Below, piece after piece: positions 23,724 to 34,265 of a stretch of DNA of 64,000 nucleotides. Where the stretch lies: contig NZ_JADPMV010000001.1 of the NCBI RefSeq assembly GCF_018398425.1, positions 248,001-312,000 of the forward strand, read 5' to 3'. Position numbers and translations under genes: made by a program. Numbering within the stretch: position 1 is the first letter of the stretch; each line of letters begins with the position of its first letter. The notes under the pieces are model-generated. The model made no database searches and was not told the DNA's origin. It worked only from the letters and a program-made list of their open reading frames with translations. The stretch comes from Pseudomonas lalucatii (GTDB taxonomy: Bacteria > Pseudomonadota > Gammaproteobacteria > Pseudomonadales > Pseudomonadaceae).

Positions 23724-24587
23724 TTAGCCGAGCTCGAAGCTGGTGATGCCGAAGATGCGTCCGAGGGGCAGGGTGGGGACGGTGCCTCGGTACATGCGGG
23801 CCGTCTCGAAGGATACCGTCATGCCGTGACGCTGCGCCATGGCGACCGCCGCGGCGTTGGTCGCCGGCACATCCAGGAAGATCTCCGCGCCGGCCGGGGC
23901 CGCGGCCCGCAGCGCCAGAAACAGCCGCTCGGCCAGCTCCGCGGTGTCGGCGAACAGGGGGCCGATCTTGTATCCGCTGCGGCACCTGCGCAGCACGGCG
24001 TAGCCGGCCAGCTGCCGGTCGCCAAGGATGCCGAGCGCCGTGCTCTCGGGCTGGGCGATCCAGTGCCGCAGGAACTCTGCGCGACTCTCCGGGAAAAATG
24101 GCCGGTCGTAGGCGCACAGGTCGGCGAAGGGCAGGCTGGACAGGGGCACTATCTCGGCATCGGTGCGCGGCTCGCCGCCCGCGAGCCCCTGGTAGCGGAC
24201 GTTGGCATGGGCCAGGGCGAAGCCCGACTTGGCGTAGTTGCCTTGCTGCTCGACCACGCCGTCCAGGCCGACGGTGCGCCCGGCGAGGTAGGCCAGGCCG
24301 GCGTTCCAGAGCCGCAGGCCGTAGCCCTGGCCGCGGTACTGCGGCCTGACGATGTAGAAGCCGAGAAAGCCGAAGCCGGCGCCGTATTTCACCACCGAGA
24401 TGACCGCAATGGGCTCATCGCCCAGCAGGCCGATGAGAAAGCCATCGGGGTCGGCTGCATGGTAGCAATCGGCATCGTGCAGGCCTGGATTCCAGCCTTC
24501 CGCCGCGGCCCAGTCGATGGCGATAGCGAGCTCTGCGCGGCGCATGGTTCTGATGCGGTAGTCGGGAGTATGCACGGTTTTGTCCAC
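23724..24587 (-). CDS. GNAT-family acetyltransferase with two GNAT-like halves
   Basis: The 287-residue protein has an N-terminal GNAT fold (about 10-135) with the acetyl-CoA loop RPQYRGQGYGLRLWNAGLAYL (R-x-x-G-x-G/Y) and a C-terminal half (about 150-285; ALGILGDRQLAGYAVLRRCR, IFLDVPATNAAAVAMAQRHG, TARMYRG) typical of the YitH/HolE-type acetyltransferase C-terminal domain. Substrate unknown. It is single, with 168 bases of no recognisable feature separating it from the acetoacetyl-CoA synthetase. Confidence 0.88.
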   Translation of the reverse strand: MDKTVHTPDYRIRTMRRAELAIAIDWAAAEGWNPGLHDADCYHAADPDGFLIGLLGDEPIAVISVVKYGAGFGFLGFYIVRPQYRGQGYGLRLWNAGLAYLAGRTVGLDGVVEQQGNYAKSGFALAHANVRYQGLAGGEPRTDAEIVPLSSLPFADLCAYDRPFFPESRAEFLRHWIAQPESTALGILGDRQLAGYAVLRRCRSGYKIGPLFADTAELAERLFLALRAAAPAGAEIFLDVPATNAAAVAMAQRHGMTVSFETARMYRGTVPTLPLGRIFGITSFELG

Positions 24588-24755
24588 CCTGAAGGGCCGG
24601 GCGCGGTCGAGCCGCCGCCGGAGATGTCCGTCCCCCGACGCTATTCGATCCGTTCCGTGCTGTCCATCCGCACAGCGCTGATGGGCGGGCGCTGGGAGGG
24701 GCGTGAAGGGGGCAGCAGGGAGCGGGGGAATCGGCCCTGCTGCGGGGCGCTGCGG

Positions 24756-26711
24756 TCAGCTCTGCAGTTCGGGCAGATCCCGGTACAGCTCCAGCGCTTG
24801 CGGATTGGCCAGGGCGTCGGTGTTCTTCACCGGTTTGCCGTGCACCACGTTGCGCACCGCCAGCTCGACGATCTTGCCGCTGATGGTGCGCGGGATGTCG
24901 GCCACGGCGATGATCTTGGCCGGCACGTGGCGCGGGGTGGTGTTGGCGCGGATCACCTGGCGGATGCGCGCCTGCAACGCGTCGTCCAGCACCACGCCGT
25001 CGCGCAGGCGGACGAACAGCACCACGCGCACGTCGTCCTCCCAGTCCTGGCCGATGGCGATGGATTCCAGCACCTCCTCGACCTTCTCCACCTGGCGGTA
25101 GATCTCGGCCGTGCCGATGCGCACCCCGCCGGGGTTGAGCACGGCATCGGAACGGCCGTGGATCACCAGGCCGCCGTGTGCGGTCTCCTCGGCGTAGTCG
25201 CCGTGCGCCCAGATGCCGGGGAAGGTATCGAAATAGGCGGCCTGGAACTTGGCGCCGTCGGCATCGTTCCAGAAGCCCACCGGCATGGAGGTGAAGTGGC
25301 GGGCGCAGACCAGCTCGCCTTTCTCGCCCAGCACCCGCTGGCCGGCGTCGTTCCACACCTGCACGTCCATGCCCAGGCCCTTGCACTGCAACTCGCCGCG
25401 CCACACCGGCAGCACCGGGTTGCCGAGGGCGAAGCAGGAGACGATGTCGGTGCCGCCGGAGATCGACGACAGGCACAGGTCGGCCTTGATCTCGCGGTAG
25501 ACGTACTCGAAGCTCTCGTGGGACAGCGGCGAGCCGGTCGACAGGATGGCCTTGAGGCGTGTCAGCCTGTGGCTGCTGCCCGGTTTCTCACCGGCCTTCT
25601 CCAGGGCGGCCAGGTACTTGGCGCTGGTGCCGAAGACGCTGATGTCCTCGGCGTCGATCAGGTCGATCAGGCGCTCGGCGCCGGGGTGGAAGGGCGAGCC
25701 GTCGAACAGCACCAGGGTGGCCCCCAGGGCCAGGCCCGAGATCAGCCAGTTCCACATCATCCAGCCGCAGGTCGTGTAGTAGAACAGGCAGTCGTCGGCC
25801 GTCAGGTCGGTGTGCAGGCCCAGCTCCTTGACGTGCTGCAGCAGCACGCCGCCGGTGCCGTGGACGATGCACTTGGGCACGCCGGTGGTGCCGCTGGAAT
25901 AGAGGATGTACAGCGGGTGGTCGAAGGGCAGCGGGGTGAACTGCGGCTCGCCGCCGGCCCGGTAGAAGTCGTCCCACAGGGCGATCCGGGCGCTGGAGTG
26001 GAAATCGCCGGGCTTGGCGTCGGCATTGGCGTAGGGCACCACGATCAGCTGCTGCAGGGATGGCAGGCGTTCGAGGATTTCATTCAGTTTGCCGGTCAGA
26101 TCGAGGTTCTTGCCGGCGTAGCGGTAGCCGGCGGCGGCGATCAGCACCTTGGGCTCGATCTGGCCGAAGCGGTCGATCACCCCCTGGGTGCCGAAGTCCG
26201 GCGAGCAGGAGGACCAGGTGGCGCCGAGGCTGGTGGCGGCGAGCATGCCGACCACCGTCTGCCAGGTGTTGGGCATGAAGGCGGCGACCCGGTCGCCGAC
26301 CCCCACGCCGGCGTCGCGCAGGCTCTGCTGCAGGCCGGCGACATGGGACGCCAGCTCGGCGTAGCTCAGTTGCTCGCGGCTGCCGTCCTCGCCGACGGCG
26401 ACCAGCGCCGGATGGGCATCGCGGCGGCGCAGCAGGTGTTCGGCGAAGTTCAGCGTCGCGCCGGGGAACCAGTGGGCGCTGGGCATGGCCGGGCCTTCCT
26501 GCAGCACGGCGTGCGGCTGCTGGCGGAAGCGGATCTCGAAGAAGTCGACCACGGCCTGCCAGAAGGCTTCGCGCTGCGCCACGCTCCAGTCGTGCAGGGC
26601 CGGGTAGTCGACCAGTTCGAGGCCGTGGCGCTGGTTGACGAAGCGGCGGAAGGCGTCCATCCGGGTGGCGGCGATACGCTCGGCCGAAGGGGCCCACAGG
26701 GGTTGTTGCAT
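24756..26711 (-). CDS. aacS: Acetoacetyl-CoA synthetase (acetoacetate-CoA ligase)
   Basis: The 651-residue protein opens MQQPLWAPSAERIAATRMDAF, has the AMP-binding P-loop YSSGTTGVPKCIVHGTGG, HGDYAEETAHGGLVIHGRSDAVLNPGGVRIGT (motif with catalytic hinge), and the C-terminal lysine motif RTISGKIVELAVRN. Length and an N-terminal acetyl-CoA synthetase-like cap fit AacS rather than fatty acid ligases. It activates acetoacetate, the product of HMG-CoA lyase, to acetoacetyl-CoA. It lies downstream of liuE on the same strand after 222 bases. The leucine pathway is thereby completed without a CoA transferase. Confidence 0.93.
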   Translation of the reverse strand: MQQPLWAPSAERIAATRMDAFRRFVNQRHGLELVDYPALHDWSVAQREAFWQAVVDFFEIRFRQQPHAVLQEGPAMPSAHWFPGATLNFAEHLLRRRDAHPALVAVGEDGSREQLSYAELASHVAGLQQSLRDAGVGVGDRVAAFMPNTWQTVVGMLAATSLGATWSSCSPDFGTQGVIDRFGQIEPKVLIAAAGYRYAGKNLDLTGKLNEILERLPSLQQLIVVPYANADAKPGDFHSSARIALWDDFYRAGGEPQFTPLPFDHPLYILYSSGTTGVPKCIVHGTGGVLLQHVKELGLHTDLTADDCLFYYTTCGWMMWNWLISGLALGATLVLFDGSPFHPGAERLIDLIDAEDISVFGTSAKYLAALEKAGEKPGSSHRLTRLKAILSTGSPLSHESFEYVYREIKADLCLSSISGGTDIVSCFALGNPVLPVWRGELQCKGLGMDVQVWNDAGQRVLGEKGELVCARHFTSMPVGFWNDADGAKFQAAYFDTFPGIWAHGDYAEETAHGGLVIHGRSDAVLNPGGVRIGTAEIYRQVEKVEEVLESIAIGQDWEDDVRVVLFVRLRDGVVLDDALQARIRQVIRANTTPRHVPAKIIAVADIPRTISGKIVELAVRNVVHGKPVKNTDALANPQALELYRDLPELQS

Positions 26712-26933
26712 GACGACTCCTCATCTTCATTCGTGTTGTGCCAGACCATCGAAGCTGGCCGATGGCACGCTAGCCTAGCGCTCGCCACGCGCCTTGAACG
26801 CCAGCGACCCTTTTTACTCGGCTGCCGACCTGGGCCGTGCCGTGGCGGCGCTGCACCGGTCATGGTCGTCGGCGCGGCCCTCCTGGCGGCGGCGCTTTAC
26901 AGGGCGTAAACAATGGCTGACGGCCTCGCCCGC

Positions 26934-27836
26934 TCAGGCGCCGGCCAGCCGCGCCCGGGCCACCCGCGAGCCGTTTTCCTTGCCCAGCACCGTGCAGATG
27001 CGCTGGCCGGCGGCGATCAGCCGGTCGAGGTCGACGTCGGTGGCGATGCCCAGGCCGTCGAGCAGGTACAGCACGTCCTCGGTGGCGACGTTGCCGGTGG
27101 CGCCCTTGGCGTAGGGGCAACCGCCCAGGCCGGCGACCGAGCTGTCGAACACGCCGACGCCTTCCAGCAGGCTGGCGTAGATATTGGCCAGGGCCTGGCC
27201 GTAGGTGTCGTGGAAGTGCCCGGCGAGCTTGTCGCGCGGGATGTCGCGTCCGACCACCTCGATCAGCCGGCGGGTATCGCCGGCGGTGCCGGTGCCGATG
27301 GTGTCGCCCAGGGACACCTCGTAGCAGCCCATGGCGAACAGGTCGCGGGCCACGCGGGCGACCTGTTCGGGGGCGACGAAGCCGTCGTAGGGACAGCCGA
27401 GCACGCAGGAGACATAGCCGCGCACGCGGACGCCGTGCTGCCGGGCGGCATCGAGCAGCGGCAGGAAGCGTTGCAGGCTCTCGCCTATGGAGCAGTTGAT
27501 GTTCTTCTGCGAGAACGCTTCGCTTGCCGCGGCGAACACCGCCACCTCCTTGACCCCGGCCTCGAGGGCGGCCTCGAAGCCCTTCAGGTTGGGCGTCAGG
27601 GCGGCGTAGGTGACGCCTGGGCGCTGCTGGATGCCGGCGAACACCTCTCGGCTTCCGGCCATCTGCGGCACCCACTTGGGCGAGACGAAGCTGCCGACCT
27701 CGATATAGGCGAGGCCGGCGGCACTCAGGTCGTCGACCAGGCGCACCTTGTCGGCCACGCTGATCGGTTGTTTCTCGTTCTGCAGGCCGTCGCGCGGGCC
27801 GACTTCGACCAGGCGCACCTGTTTGGGTAGATTCAT
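26934..27836 (-). CDS. liuE: Hydroxymethylglutaryl-CoA lyase, leucine degradation
   Basis: The 300-residue protein MNLPKQVRLVEVGPRDGLQN has the TIM-barrel DRE-like residues Arg15-Asp16, metal ligands His207 and His209 (AGHFHDTYG), and the active-site loop G-L-G-G-C-P-Y-A-K-G with Cys240. It splits 3-hydroxy-3-methylglutaryl-CoA to acetyl-CoA and acetoacetate. It is the last core liu gene, 100 bases after liuD, with a REP-like inverted repeat between them. Confidence 0.97.
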   Translation of the reverse strand: MNLPKQVRLVEVGPRDGLQNEKQPISVADKVRLVDDLSAAGLAYIEVGSFVSPKWVPQMAGSREVFAGIQQRPGVTYAALTPNLKGFEAALEAGVKEVAVFAAASEAFSQKNINCSIGESLQRFLPLLDAARQHGVRVRGYVSCVLGCPYDGFVAPEQVARVARDLFAMGCYEVSLGDTIGTGTAGDTRRLIEVVGRDIPRDKLAGHFHDTYGQALANIYASLLEGVGVFDSSVAGLGGCPYAKGATGNVATEDVLYLLDGLGIATDVDLDRLIAAGQRICTVLGKENGSRVARARLAGA

Positions 27837-27864
27837 CGTTGCCTCTGCGTTGGTTGGCCTATTC

Positions 27865-27938
27865 GATGGGTATCGCTGTGCTCAACCCATCCTACGCCAG
27901 CCATCTTGTGGGATGGGTTGTACAGGGCGATAGCCATC
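27865..27938. repeat. REP-like inverted repeat between liuD and liuE
   Basis: The arms 27865-27895 (GATGGGTATCGCTGTGCTCA...) and 27908-27938 are imperfect inverted copies over about 31 bases with a 12-base spacer. The GATGGG...ACCCATCC core resembles Pseudomonas extragenic palindromes. It overlaps the liuD stop codon and could attenuate or stabilise the liu message. Confidence 0.7.
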
Positions 27939-29895
27939 AGGCGTTTTCCTCCAGTTCCACCAGCACGCTTCCTTCGGCGACCATCTCGCCCTCGCCGCAG
28001 TACAGCGCCTTGACCGTGCCGGCATGGGGCGCGCGGATGCTGTGCTCCATCTTCATGGCCTCCAACACCACCAGGGCGGTGCCGGCCTCGACGGCTTGTC
28101 CGGCCTCGACCAGCACGCGGACGATGCTACCGTTCATCGGTGCGGTCAGGCCGCCGTGGTGACTGTGGCGGGCCTCGGCCTCGGCGATCGGGTCGACCCG
28201 GCTGACGGCGTGCAGTTCGCCCCGGTACTCGAGGAACAGGCTGGCGCCGCGGCGGATCGCCAGGTGCGGGCGGCGCAGGCCCTGCCGCTCGACCCACAGG
28301 CGCTCGCCCTCGAGTCGCACGGCGCCGGCGGCGCTCGGGCGCAGGCGCACCAATTGGCGCTCACCGGCGCAGACCAGGTGCAGGTCGGTCTCCGCCGGCA
28401 GGCCGGCGCGCCAGCCGCTGGTGGCGCTCCAGGGCGAATGGAAGTCCTCGTGCTTGCGCCGCAGCGGCTCGCCCTGGGCGAAGGCTTCGGCGGCCAGTTG
28501 CCAGAACTCGGCGGGCAGGGCGCTCGCTTCCGGCAGCAACTGCTGCTGGTGGCGGGGGATGAAGCCGGTGTCCAGCTCGGCGTCGGCGAAGGCCGGATGG
28601 GCCAGCACGCGACGCAGGAAGGCCAGGTTGGTCCTGACCCCGCCGACGGCGGTCTCGTCGAGCATGGCCAGCAGGCGCAGGCGCGCCTCCTCGCGGTTGT
28701 CGCCCCAGGCGATCAGCTTGCCCAGCATGGGGTCGTAGAAAGGCGACACCTCGTCGCCCTCGGCCACGCCCGTATCGACCCGGCGCCCGGGACCCGACTG
28801 GGCTTCACGATACAGCGCCAGGGTGCCGGTGGAGGGCAGGAAGTCGTTGTCCGGGTCCTCGGCGTAGAGCCGCACCTCGATGGCGTGGCCGATCAGCGGC
28901 ACCTGCTCTTGGCTGATCGGCAGCGCTTCGCCACGGGCCACGCGGATTTGCCAGGCCACCAGGTCGAGACCGGTGATGGCCTCGGTGACCGGATGCTCCA
29001 CTTGCAACCGGGTATTCATCTCCATGAAGAAGAAATCGCCGCGCTCATCCAGCAGGAACTCCACGGTGCCGGCGCCGACATAGCCGATGGCCTGGGCGGC
29101 CTTGACCGCCGCCTCGCCCATGGCCCGGCGCAGCTCGGCTGTCAGGCCGGGGGCGGGGGCTTCCTCGACCACCTTCTGGTGACGACGCTGGATCGAACAG
29201 TCGCGCTCGTTGAGGTATAGGCAGTGGCCGTGCTGGTCGGCGAACACTTGGATCTCCACGTGGCGCGGCTTGAGCACGTACTTTTCCACCAGCATGCGCG
29301 CATCGCCGAACGAGGACTGCGCCTCGCGCTGGGCACTGGCCAGGGCCTCGGCCAGCTCGCTTTCGCGTTCGACCACCTTCATGCCCTTGCCGCCGCCACC
29401 GGCGGCGGCCTTGAGCAGCACCGGGTAGCCGATCACCTCGGCGGCGGCGCGGAAGGTCTCCAGGTCCTGGGCTTCGCCGTGGTAGCCGGGCACCAGGGGT
29501 ACGCCGGCCTGTTCCATCAGGGCCTTGGCCGCCGACTTGCTGCCCATGGCGTCGATAGCCGAAGCGGGCGGGCCGAGGAAGAGCAGGCCGGCCTGCTCGA
29601 TGGCGCGGGCGAAGCCGGCGTTCTCGGAGAGAAAGCCATAGCCCGGGTGGATGGCCTGGGCGCCGCTGGCCTTGGCCGCCGCGATGATAGCGTCGATGCG
29701 CAGGTAACTGTCGGCCGGCTTGGCGCCGCCCAGATCGATGGCGATGTCCGCCTCGCGCACATGCCGGGCAGCGCGGTCGATGGCGCTGTGCACGGCCACG
29801 GTGCGGATGCCCATGGCCTTGGCGCTGCGCATCACCCGGCAGGCGATCTCGCCGCGGTTGGCCACCAACAGGGTGTCGATATGCTTGAGACTCAT
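27937..29895 (-). CDS. liuD: Methylcrotonyl-CoA carboxylase, biotin-carrying alpha subunit
   Basis: The ATG at 29895 gives 652 residues starting MSLKHIDTLLVANRGEIACR. It has biotin carboxylase N-terminal, ATP-grasp (AAAGGGGKGMKVV) and C-terminal domains (about 1-450), then a C-terminal biotinyl domain with EAMKM and the biotinylated Lys at about residue 615. With LiuB it carboxylates 3-methylcrotonyl-CoA to 3-methylglutaconyl-CoA. It overlaps liuC by four bases. Sequence upstream of 29895 in the same frame lies within liuC and is not part of it. Confidence 0.97.
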   Translation of the reverse strand: MSLKHIDTLLVANRGEIACRVMRSAKAMGIRTVAVHSAIDRAARHVREADIAIDLGGAKPADSYLRIDAIIAAAKASGAQAIHPGYGFLSENAGFARAIEQAGLLFLGPPASAIDAMGSKSAAKALMEQAGVPLVPGYHGEAQDLETFRAAAEVIGYPVLLKAAAGGGGKGMKVVERESELAEALASAQREAQSSFGDARMLVEKYVLKPRHVEIQVFADQHGHCLYLNERDCSIQRRHQKVVEEAPAPGLTAELRRAMGEAAVKAAQAIGYVGAGTVEFLLDERGDFFFMEMNTRLQVEHPVTEAITGLDLVAWQIRVARGEALPISQEQVPLIGHAIEVRLYAEDPDNDFLPSTGTLALYREAQSGPGRRVDTGVAEGDEVSPFYDPMLGKLIAWGDNREEARLRLLAMLDETAVGGVRTNLAFLRRVLAHPAFADAELDTGFIPRHQQQLLPEASALPAEFWQLAAEAFAQGEPLRRKHEDFHSPWSATSGWRAGLPAETDLHLVCAGERQLVRLRPSAAGAVRLEGERLWVERQGLRRPHLAIRRGASLFLEYRGELHAVSRVDPIAEAEARHSHHGGLTAPMNGSIVRVLVEAGQAVEAGTALVVLEAMKMEHSIRAPHAGTVKALYCGEGEMVAEGSVLVELEENA

Positions 29896-30692
29896 GCGTG
29901 GGGCTCCTGCCAGGCGGGTTGGCGTTTGTCGAGGAAGGCGCCGAGGCCTTCCTGGCCCTCGGCGCTGACGCGGATACGGGCGATGGCGTTCTCGGTGTAG
30001 CGGCGCAGGGCCGGGGTCAGCACACCGCTGCCGACTTCGCGCAGCAGGTCCTTGGTCGCCTGCATGGCCTGGGGGCTGTTCAGCAGCAGGTTGGCGACCC
30101 AGTCGACGCCGGCCTGCTCCAGTTCGGCGGCCGGGTAGCACTCGGCCAGCAGGCCCAGCTCGCGGGCCCGTTCGCCGCCGAAGCGCTCGGCGCTCAGGGC
30201 GTAGCGGCGGGCGGCGCGTTCACCGATCGCCTGGACGACGAAGGGGCTGATCACCGCCGGAACCAGGCCGATGCGCACCTCGGACAGGCTGAACAGCGCA
30301 TCGGTGGCGCCGATGGCCATGTCGCAGCAACTGACCAGGCCGACGGCGCCGCCGAAGGCCGCGCCCTGGACCACCGCCAGGGTGGGGATGGGCAGCTTGT
30401 GCAGGTTGTACATCAGCTCGGCCAGCTCGCGGGCGTCGTTGAGGTTGGCGTCGTAGTCCAGCGCGGCGGACTGCTGCATCCAGGCCAGGTCGGCGCCGGC
30501 GGAGAAGTGCTTGCCGCGCCCGCGCAGGACCAGGAAGCGCAGGCCCTTGTCGGCCTGCACCGCGTCCAGGGCGAGGATCAGCTCGCGGATCATCTGCGCG
30601 TTGAAGGCGTTGTGCTTGTCCGGGCGATCGAGCCACAGGGTGGCGACGCCGCGCGGGTCTGTTTCCAGTTGTACGGTGGTGAAGTCGGTCAT
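29892..30692 (-). CDS. liuC: Methylglutaconyl-CoA hydratase (crotonase family)
   Basis: A crotonase-fold protein of 266 residues from the ATG at 30692 (AGGGA lies about 8 bases upstream; another ATG at 30698 is too close to it). The oxyanion-hole segments GKHFSAGADLAWMQ and QGAAFGGAVGLVSCCDMAIG are clear. It hydrates 3-methylglutaconyl-CoA to HMG-CoA. It lies between liuB (15 bases) and liuD (overlap), the standard liu order. Confidence 0.95.
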   Translation of the reverse strand: MTDFTTVQLETDPRGVATLWLDRPDKHNAFNAQMIRELILALDAVQADKGLRFLVLRGRGKHFSAGADLAWMQQSAALDYDANLNDARELAELMYNLHKLPIPTLAVVQGAAFGGAVGLVSCCDMAIGATDALFSLSEVRIGLVPAVISPFVVQAIGERAARRYALSAERFGGERARELGLLAECYPAAELEQAGVDWVANLLLNSPQAMQATKDLLREVGSGVLTPALRRYTENAIARIRVSAEGQEGLGAFLDKRQPAWQEPHA

Positions 30693-30707
30693 GGTCATTT
30701 CCCTGGC

Positions 30708-32315
<1,608 letters not shown>

Positions 32316-32325
32316 GGTCGCTTCC

Positions 32326-32400
32326 TGTAGGGTGCGCTCTGCGCACCACGCCGTTGTCTTGTGGTGCGCACAGCCTGGGCGGCCCCGCGCACCCTACGGA
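32326..32400. repeat. REP-like nested inverted repeat between liuA and liuB
   Basis: Outer arms GTAGGGTGCGC (32328-32338) and GCGCACCCTAC (32388-32398) enclose inner arms GCGCACCAC (32341-32349) and GTGGTGCGC (32361-32369). The element fills the whole liuA-liuB gap. Such GTAGGGTGCGC palindromes are typical extragenic repeats in Pseudomonas. A role in differential stability of liuA versus the downstream message is possible. Confidence 0.75.
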
Positions 32401-33564
32401 TCACTTGGTTTCGTTGAACAGCTCGCGGCCAATCAGCATGCGCCTGATCTCGCTGGTGCCGGCGCCGATCTCGTAGAGCTTGGCATCACGCAGCAGGCGG
32501 CCGGTGGGGAACTCGTTGATGTAGCCATTGCCGCCGAGGATCTGGATCGCCTCCAGGGCCATCTGGGTGGCGCGTTCGGCGCTGTAGAGAATCACCCCGG
32601 CGGCGTCCTTGCGGGTGGTCTCGCCGCGGTCGCAGGCCTGGGCCACGGCATAGAGGTAGGCACGGCTGGCGTTGAGCTGGGTGTACATGTCGGCGACCTT
32701 GCCCTGGATCAGCTGGAACTCGCCGATGCTCTGGCCGAACTGCTTGCGGTCGTGGATATAGGGCAGCACCGCGTCCAGGCAGGCCTGCATGATGCCGACC
32801 GGGCCGCCGGCCAGCACCACGCGCTCGTAGTCCAGGCCGCTCATCAGCACCTTCACGCCGCCGTTCTCCACGCCGAGGATGTTCTCCTCCGGCACCTCGA
32901 CGTCATCGAAGAACAGCTCGCAGGTGTTGGAGCCGCGCATGCCCAGCTTGTCGAACTTGCTGCCGCGGGAAAAACCCTTCCAGTCGCGCTCGACGATAAA
33001 GGCGGTGATGCCGTGGGGGCCTTTTTCCAGGTCGGTCTTGGCGTAGATCACATAGGTGTCGGCGTCCGGACCGTTGGTGATCCAGGTCTTGCTGCCGTTG
33101 AGCACGAAACGGTCGCCACGGCGCTCGGCGCGCAGCTTCATCGACACCACGTCGGAGCCGGCATTGGGCTCGCTCATGGCCAGGGCGCCGATGTGCTCGC
33201 CGCTGATCAGCTTGGGCAGGTACCTGGCCTTCTGTTCGGCCGTGCCGTTGCGGTTGATCTGGTTGACGCACAGGTTGGAGTGGGCGCCGTAGGACAGCCC
33301 GACCGAGGCCGAGGCGCGGCTGATCTCCTCGATGGCCACCACGTGGGCCAGGTAGCCGAGACCGGCGCCGCCGTATTCCTCCGATACTGTGACGCCGAGC
33401 AGCCCCATGTCGCCGAACTTCTTCCACATGTCGGCGGGGAACAGGTTGTCACTGTCGATGGCGGCGGCGCGGGGCGCCAGCTCGGCGGCGACGAAGGCCT
33501 GGACCTGCTCGCGCAGCATGTCGATGGTTTCGCCGAGGGCGAAGTTGAGGGACGGATAGCTCAT
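32401..33564 (-). CDS. liuA: Isovaleryl-CoA dehydrogenase
   Basis: The 387-residue flavoprotein [20 protein letters not shown] has acyl-CoA dehydrogenase signatures [14 protein letters not shown] and [20 protein letters not shown]. The catalytic base is at Glu247 in [12 protein letters not shown], the position specific to isovaleryl-CoA dehydrogenases; other acyl-CoA dehydrogenases put it near the C-terminus. It oxidises isovaleryl-CoA to 3-methylcrotonyl-CoA. First structural gene after liuR, 29 bases apart. Confidence 0.97.
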   Translation of the reverse strand: MSYPSLNFALGETIDMLREQVQAFVAAELAPRAAAIDSDNLFPADMWKKFGDMGLLGVTVSEEYGGAGLGYLAHVVAIEEISRASASVGLSYGAHSNLCVNQINRNGTAEQKARYLPKLISGEHIGALAMSEPNAGSDVVSMKLRAERRGDRFVLNGSKTWITNGPDADTYVIYAKTDLEKGPHGITAFIVERDWKGFSRGSKFDKLGMRGSNTCELFFDDVEVPEENILGVENGGVKVLMSGLDYERVVLAGGPVGIMQACLDAVLPYIHDRKQFGQSIGEFQLIQGKVADMYTQLNASRAYLYAVAQACDRGETTRKDAAGVILYSAERATQMALEAIQILGGNGYINEFPTGRLLRDAKLYEIGAGTSEIRRMLIGRELFNETK

Positions 33565-33593
33565 GGTTCCACCTGTGATTATTCGATTTAAGT

Positions 33594-33992
33594 TCAGTAG
33601 TTAACGCTTTGTTTTTTAACAATTTCAGCCAGCGCGATCAGGCAGCGCTCCTCGGCTGTATCCAATTCCAGCTGCATCTGTTGAATGTCCAGCAGCTGCT
33701 GCTGCAGCTGGGCGCGGCGCTCGGCGATCTTGCCCATGAAGGTCTCCAGCTGCTTGCGATTGCCGTGGCCCGGGTCGTACAGCTCGATCAGCTCCTTGCA
33801 CTCGGCCAGGGAAAAGCCGATGCGCTTGCCGCGCAGGATCAGCTTCAGGGTGACCTTGTCCTTGGCGCTGTAGATGCGCTCCTGGCCGCGCCGCTCGGGG
33901 CTGAGCATGCCTTGCTCCTCGTAGAAGCGGATGGCGCGGGTGGTGATGTCCAGCTCGCGGGCCAGGTCGGAGATACCGTAGGTGGCGGCCAT
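33594..33992 (-). CDS. liuR: MerR-family regulator of leucine/isovalerate degradation
   Basis: The ATG at 33992 gives 132 residues starting [21 protein letters not shown] winged HTH (about 5-70, [23 protein letters not shown]) is followed by a dimerisation coiled coil. There are no metal-binding cysteines, as in acyl-CoA-responsive LiuR types. It heads the liu operon. The perfect palindrome TTTACGTTAACGTAAA is 23 bases upstream, so autoregulation of liuRABCDE is likely. It is strongly similar to the MerR protein at 44178-44567. Confidence 0.95.
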   Translation of the reverse strand: MAATYGISDLARELDITTRAIRFYEEQGMLSPERRGQERIYSAKDKVTLKLILRGKRIGFSLAECKELIELYDPGHGNRKQLETFMGKIAERRAQLQQQLLDIQQMQLELDTAEERCLIALAEIVKKQSVNY

Positions 33993-34014
33993 GCGTAGAT
34001 CTCGGCTGCTGTGC

Positions 34015-34030
34015 TTTACGTTAACGTAAA
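34015..34030 (-). promoter_or_regulatory. LiuR-type operator in front of liuR-liuA
   Basis: Perfect 16-bp palindrome TTTACGTTAACGTAAA. A -35-like TTGACT lies at 34051-34046 on the - strand; the operator covers the position of the -10 element. This is the best copy of five related sites in the window (others at 36447, 37571, 44067 and 54072, each 14 of 16 identical). No gene is seen from 34031 to 34265; this stretch is AT-rich near 34090-34136 and has a CCCCAGCC/GGCTGGGG hairpin at 34213-34249. Confidence 0.85.
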
Positions 34031-34265
34031 CGTGCCGGGCTTCTAAGTCAACGCCCGTCACAAGAATGTCTGGGGCAGGGTGCCAAGGAATGTAGGAAAA
34101 AATCCTATAAGACAATTAGGTACAAAACTAACCTAAGGTGTAACGAGAACTGTTGCTTCCTCCCCCGGTGCACCGAGTGGTCGTCCGGCAGGGGGGCAGA
34201 CCCTGGAAGAGTCCCCAGCCGCGCGGCGAGACCTGTCGCTTGGCTGGGGCAAACAGCAGGCGCTT

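Noticed and set aside
23604..26909. Very long + strand open frame antisense to the GNAT and acetoacetyl-CoA synthetase genes
   Set aside because: It is a shadow of GC-rich coding DNA: the opposite strand has clear enzyme families and the antisense translation is low-complexity (Gly, Ala, Val, His rich) without motifs.
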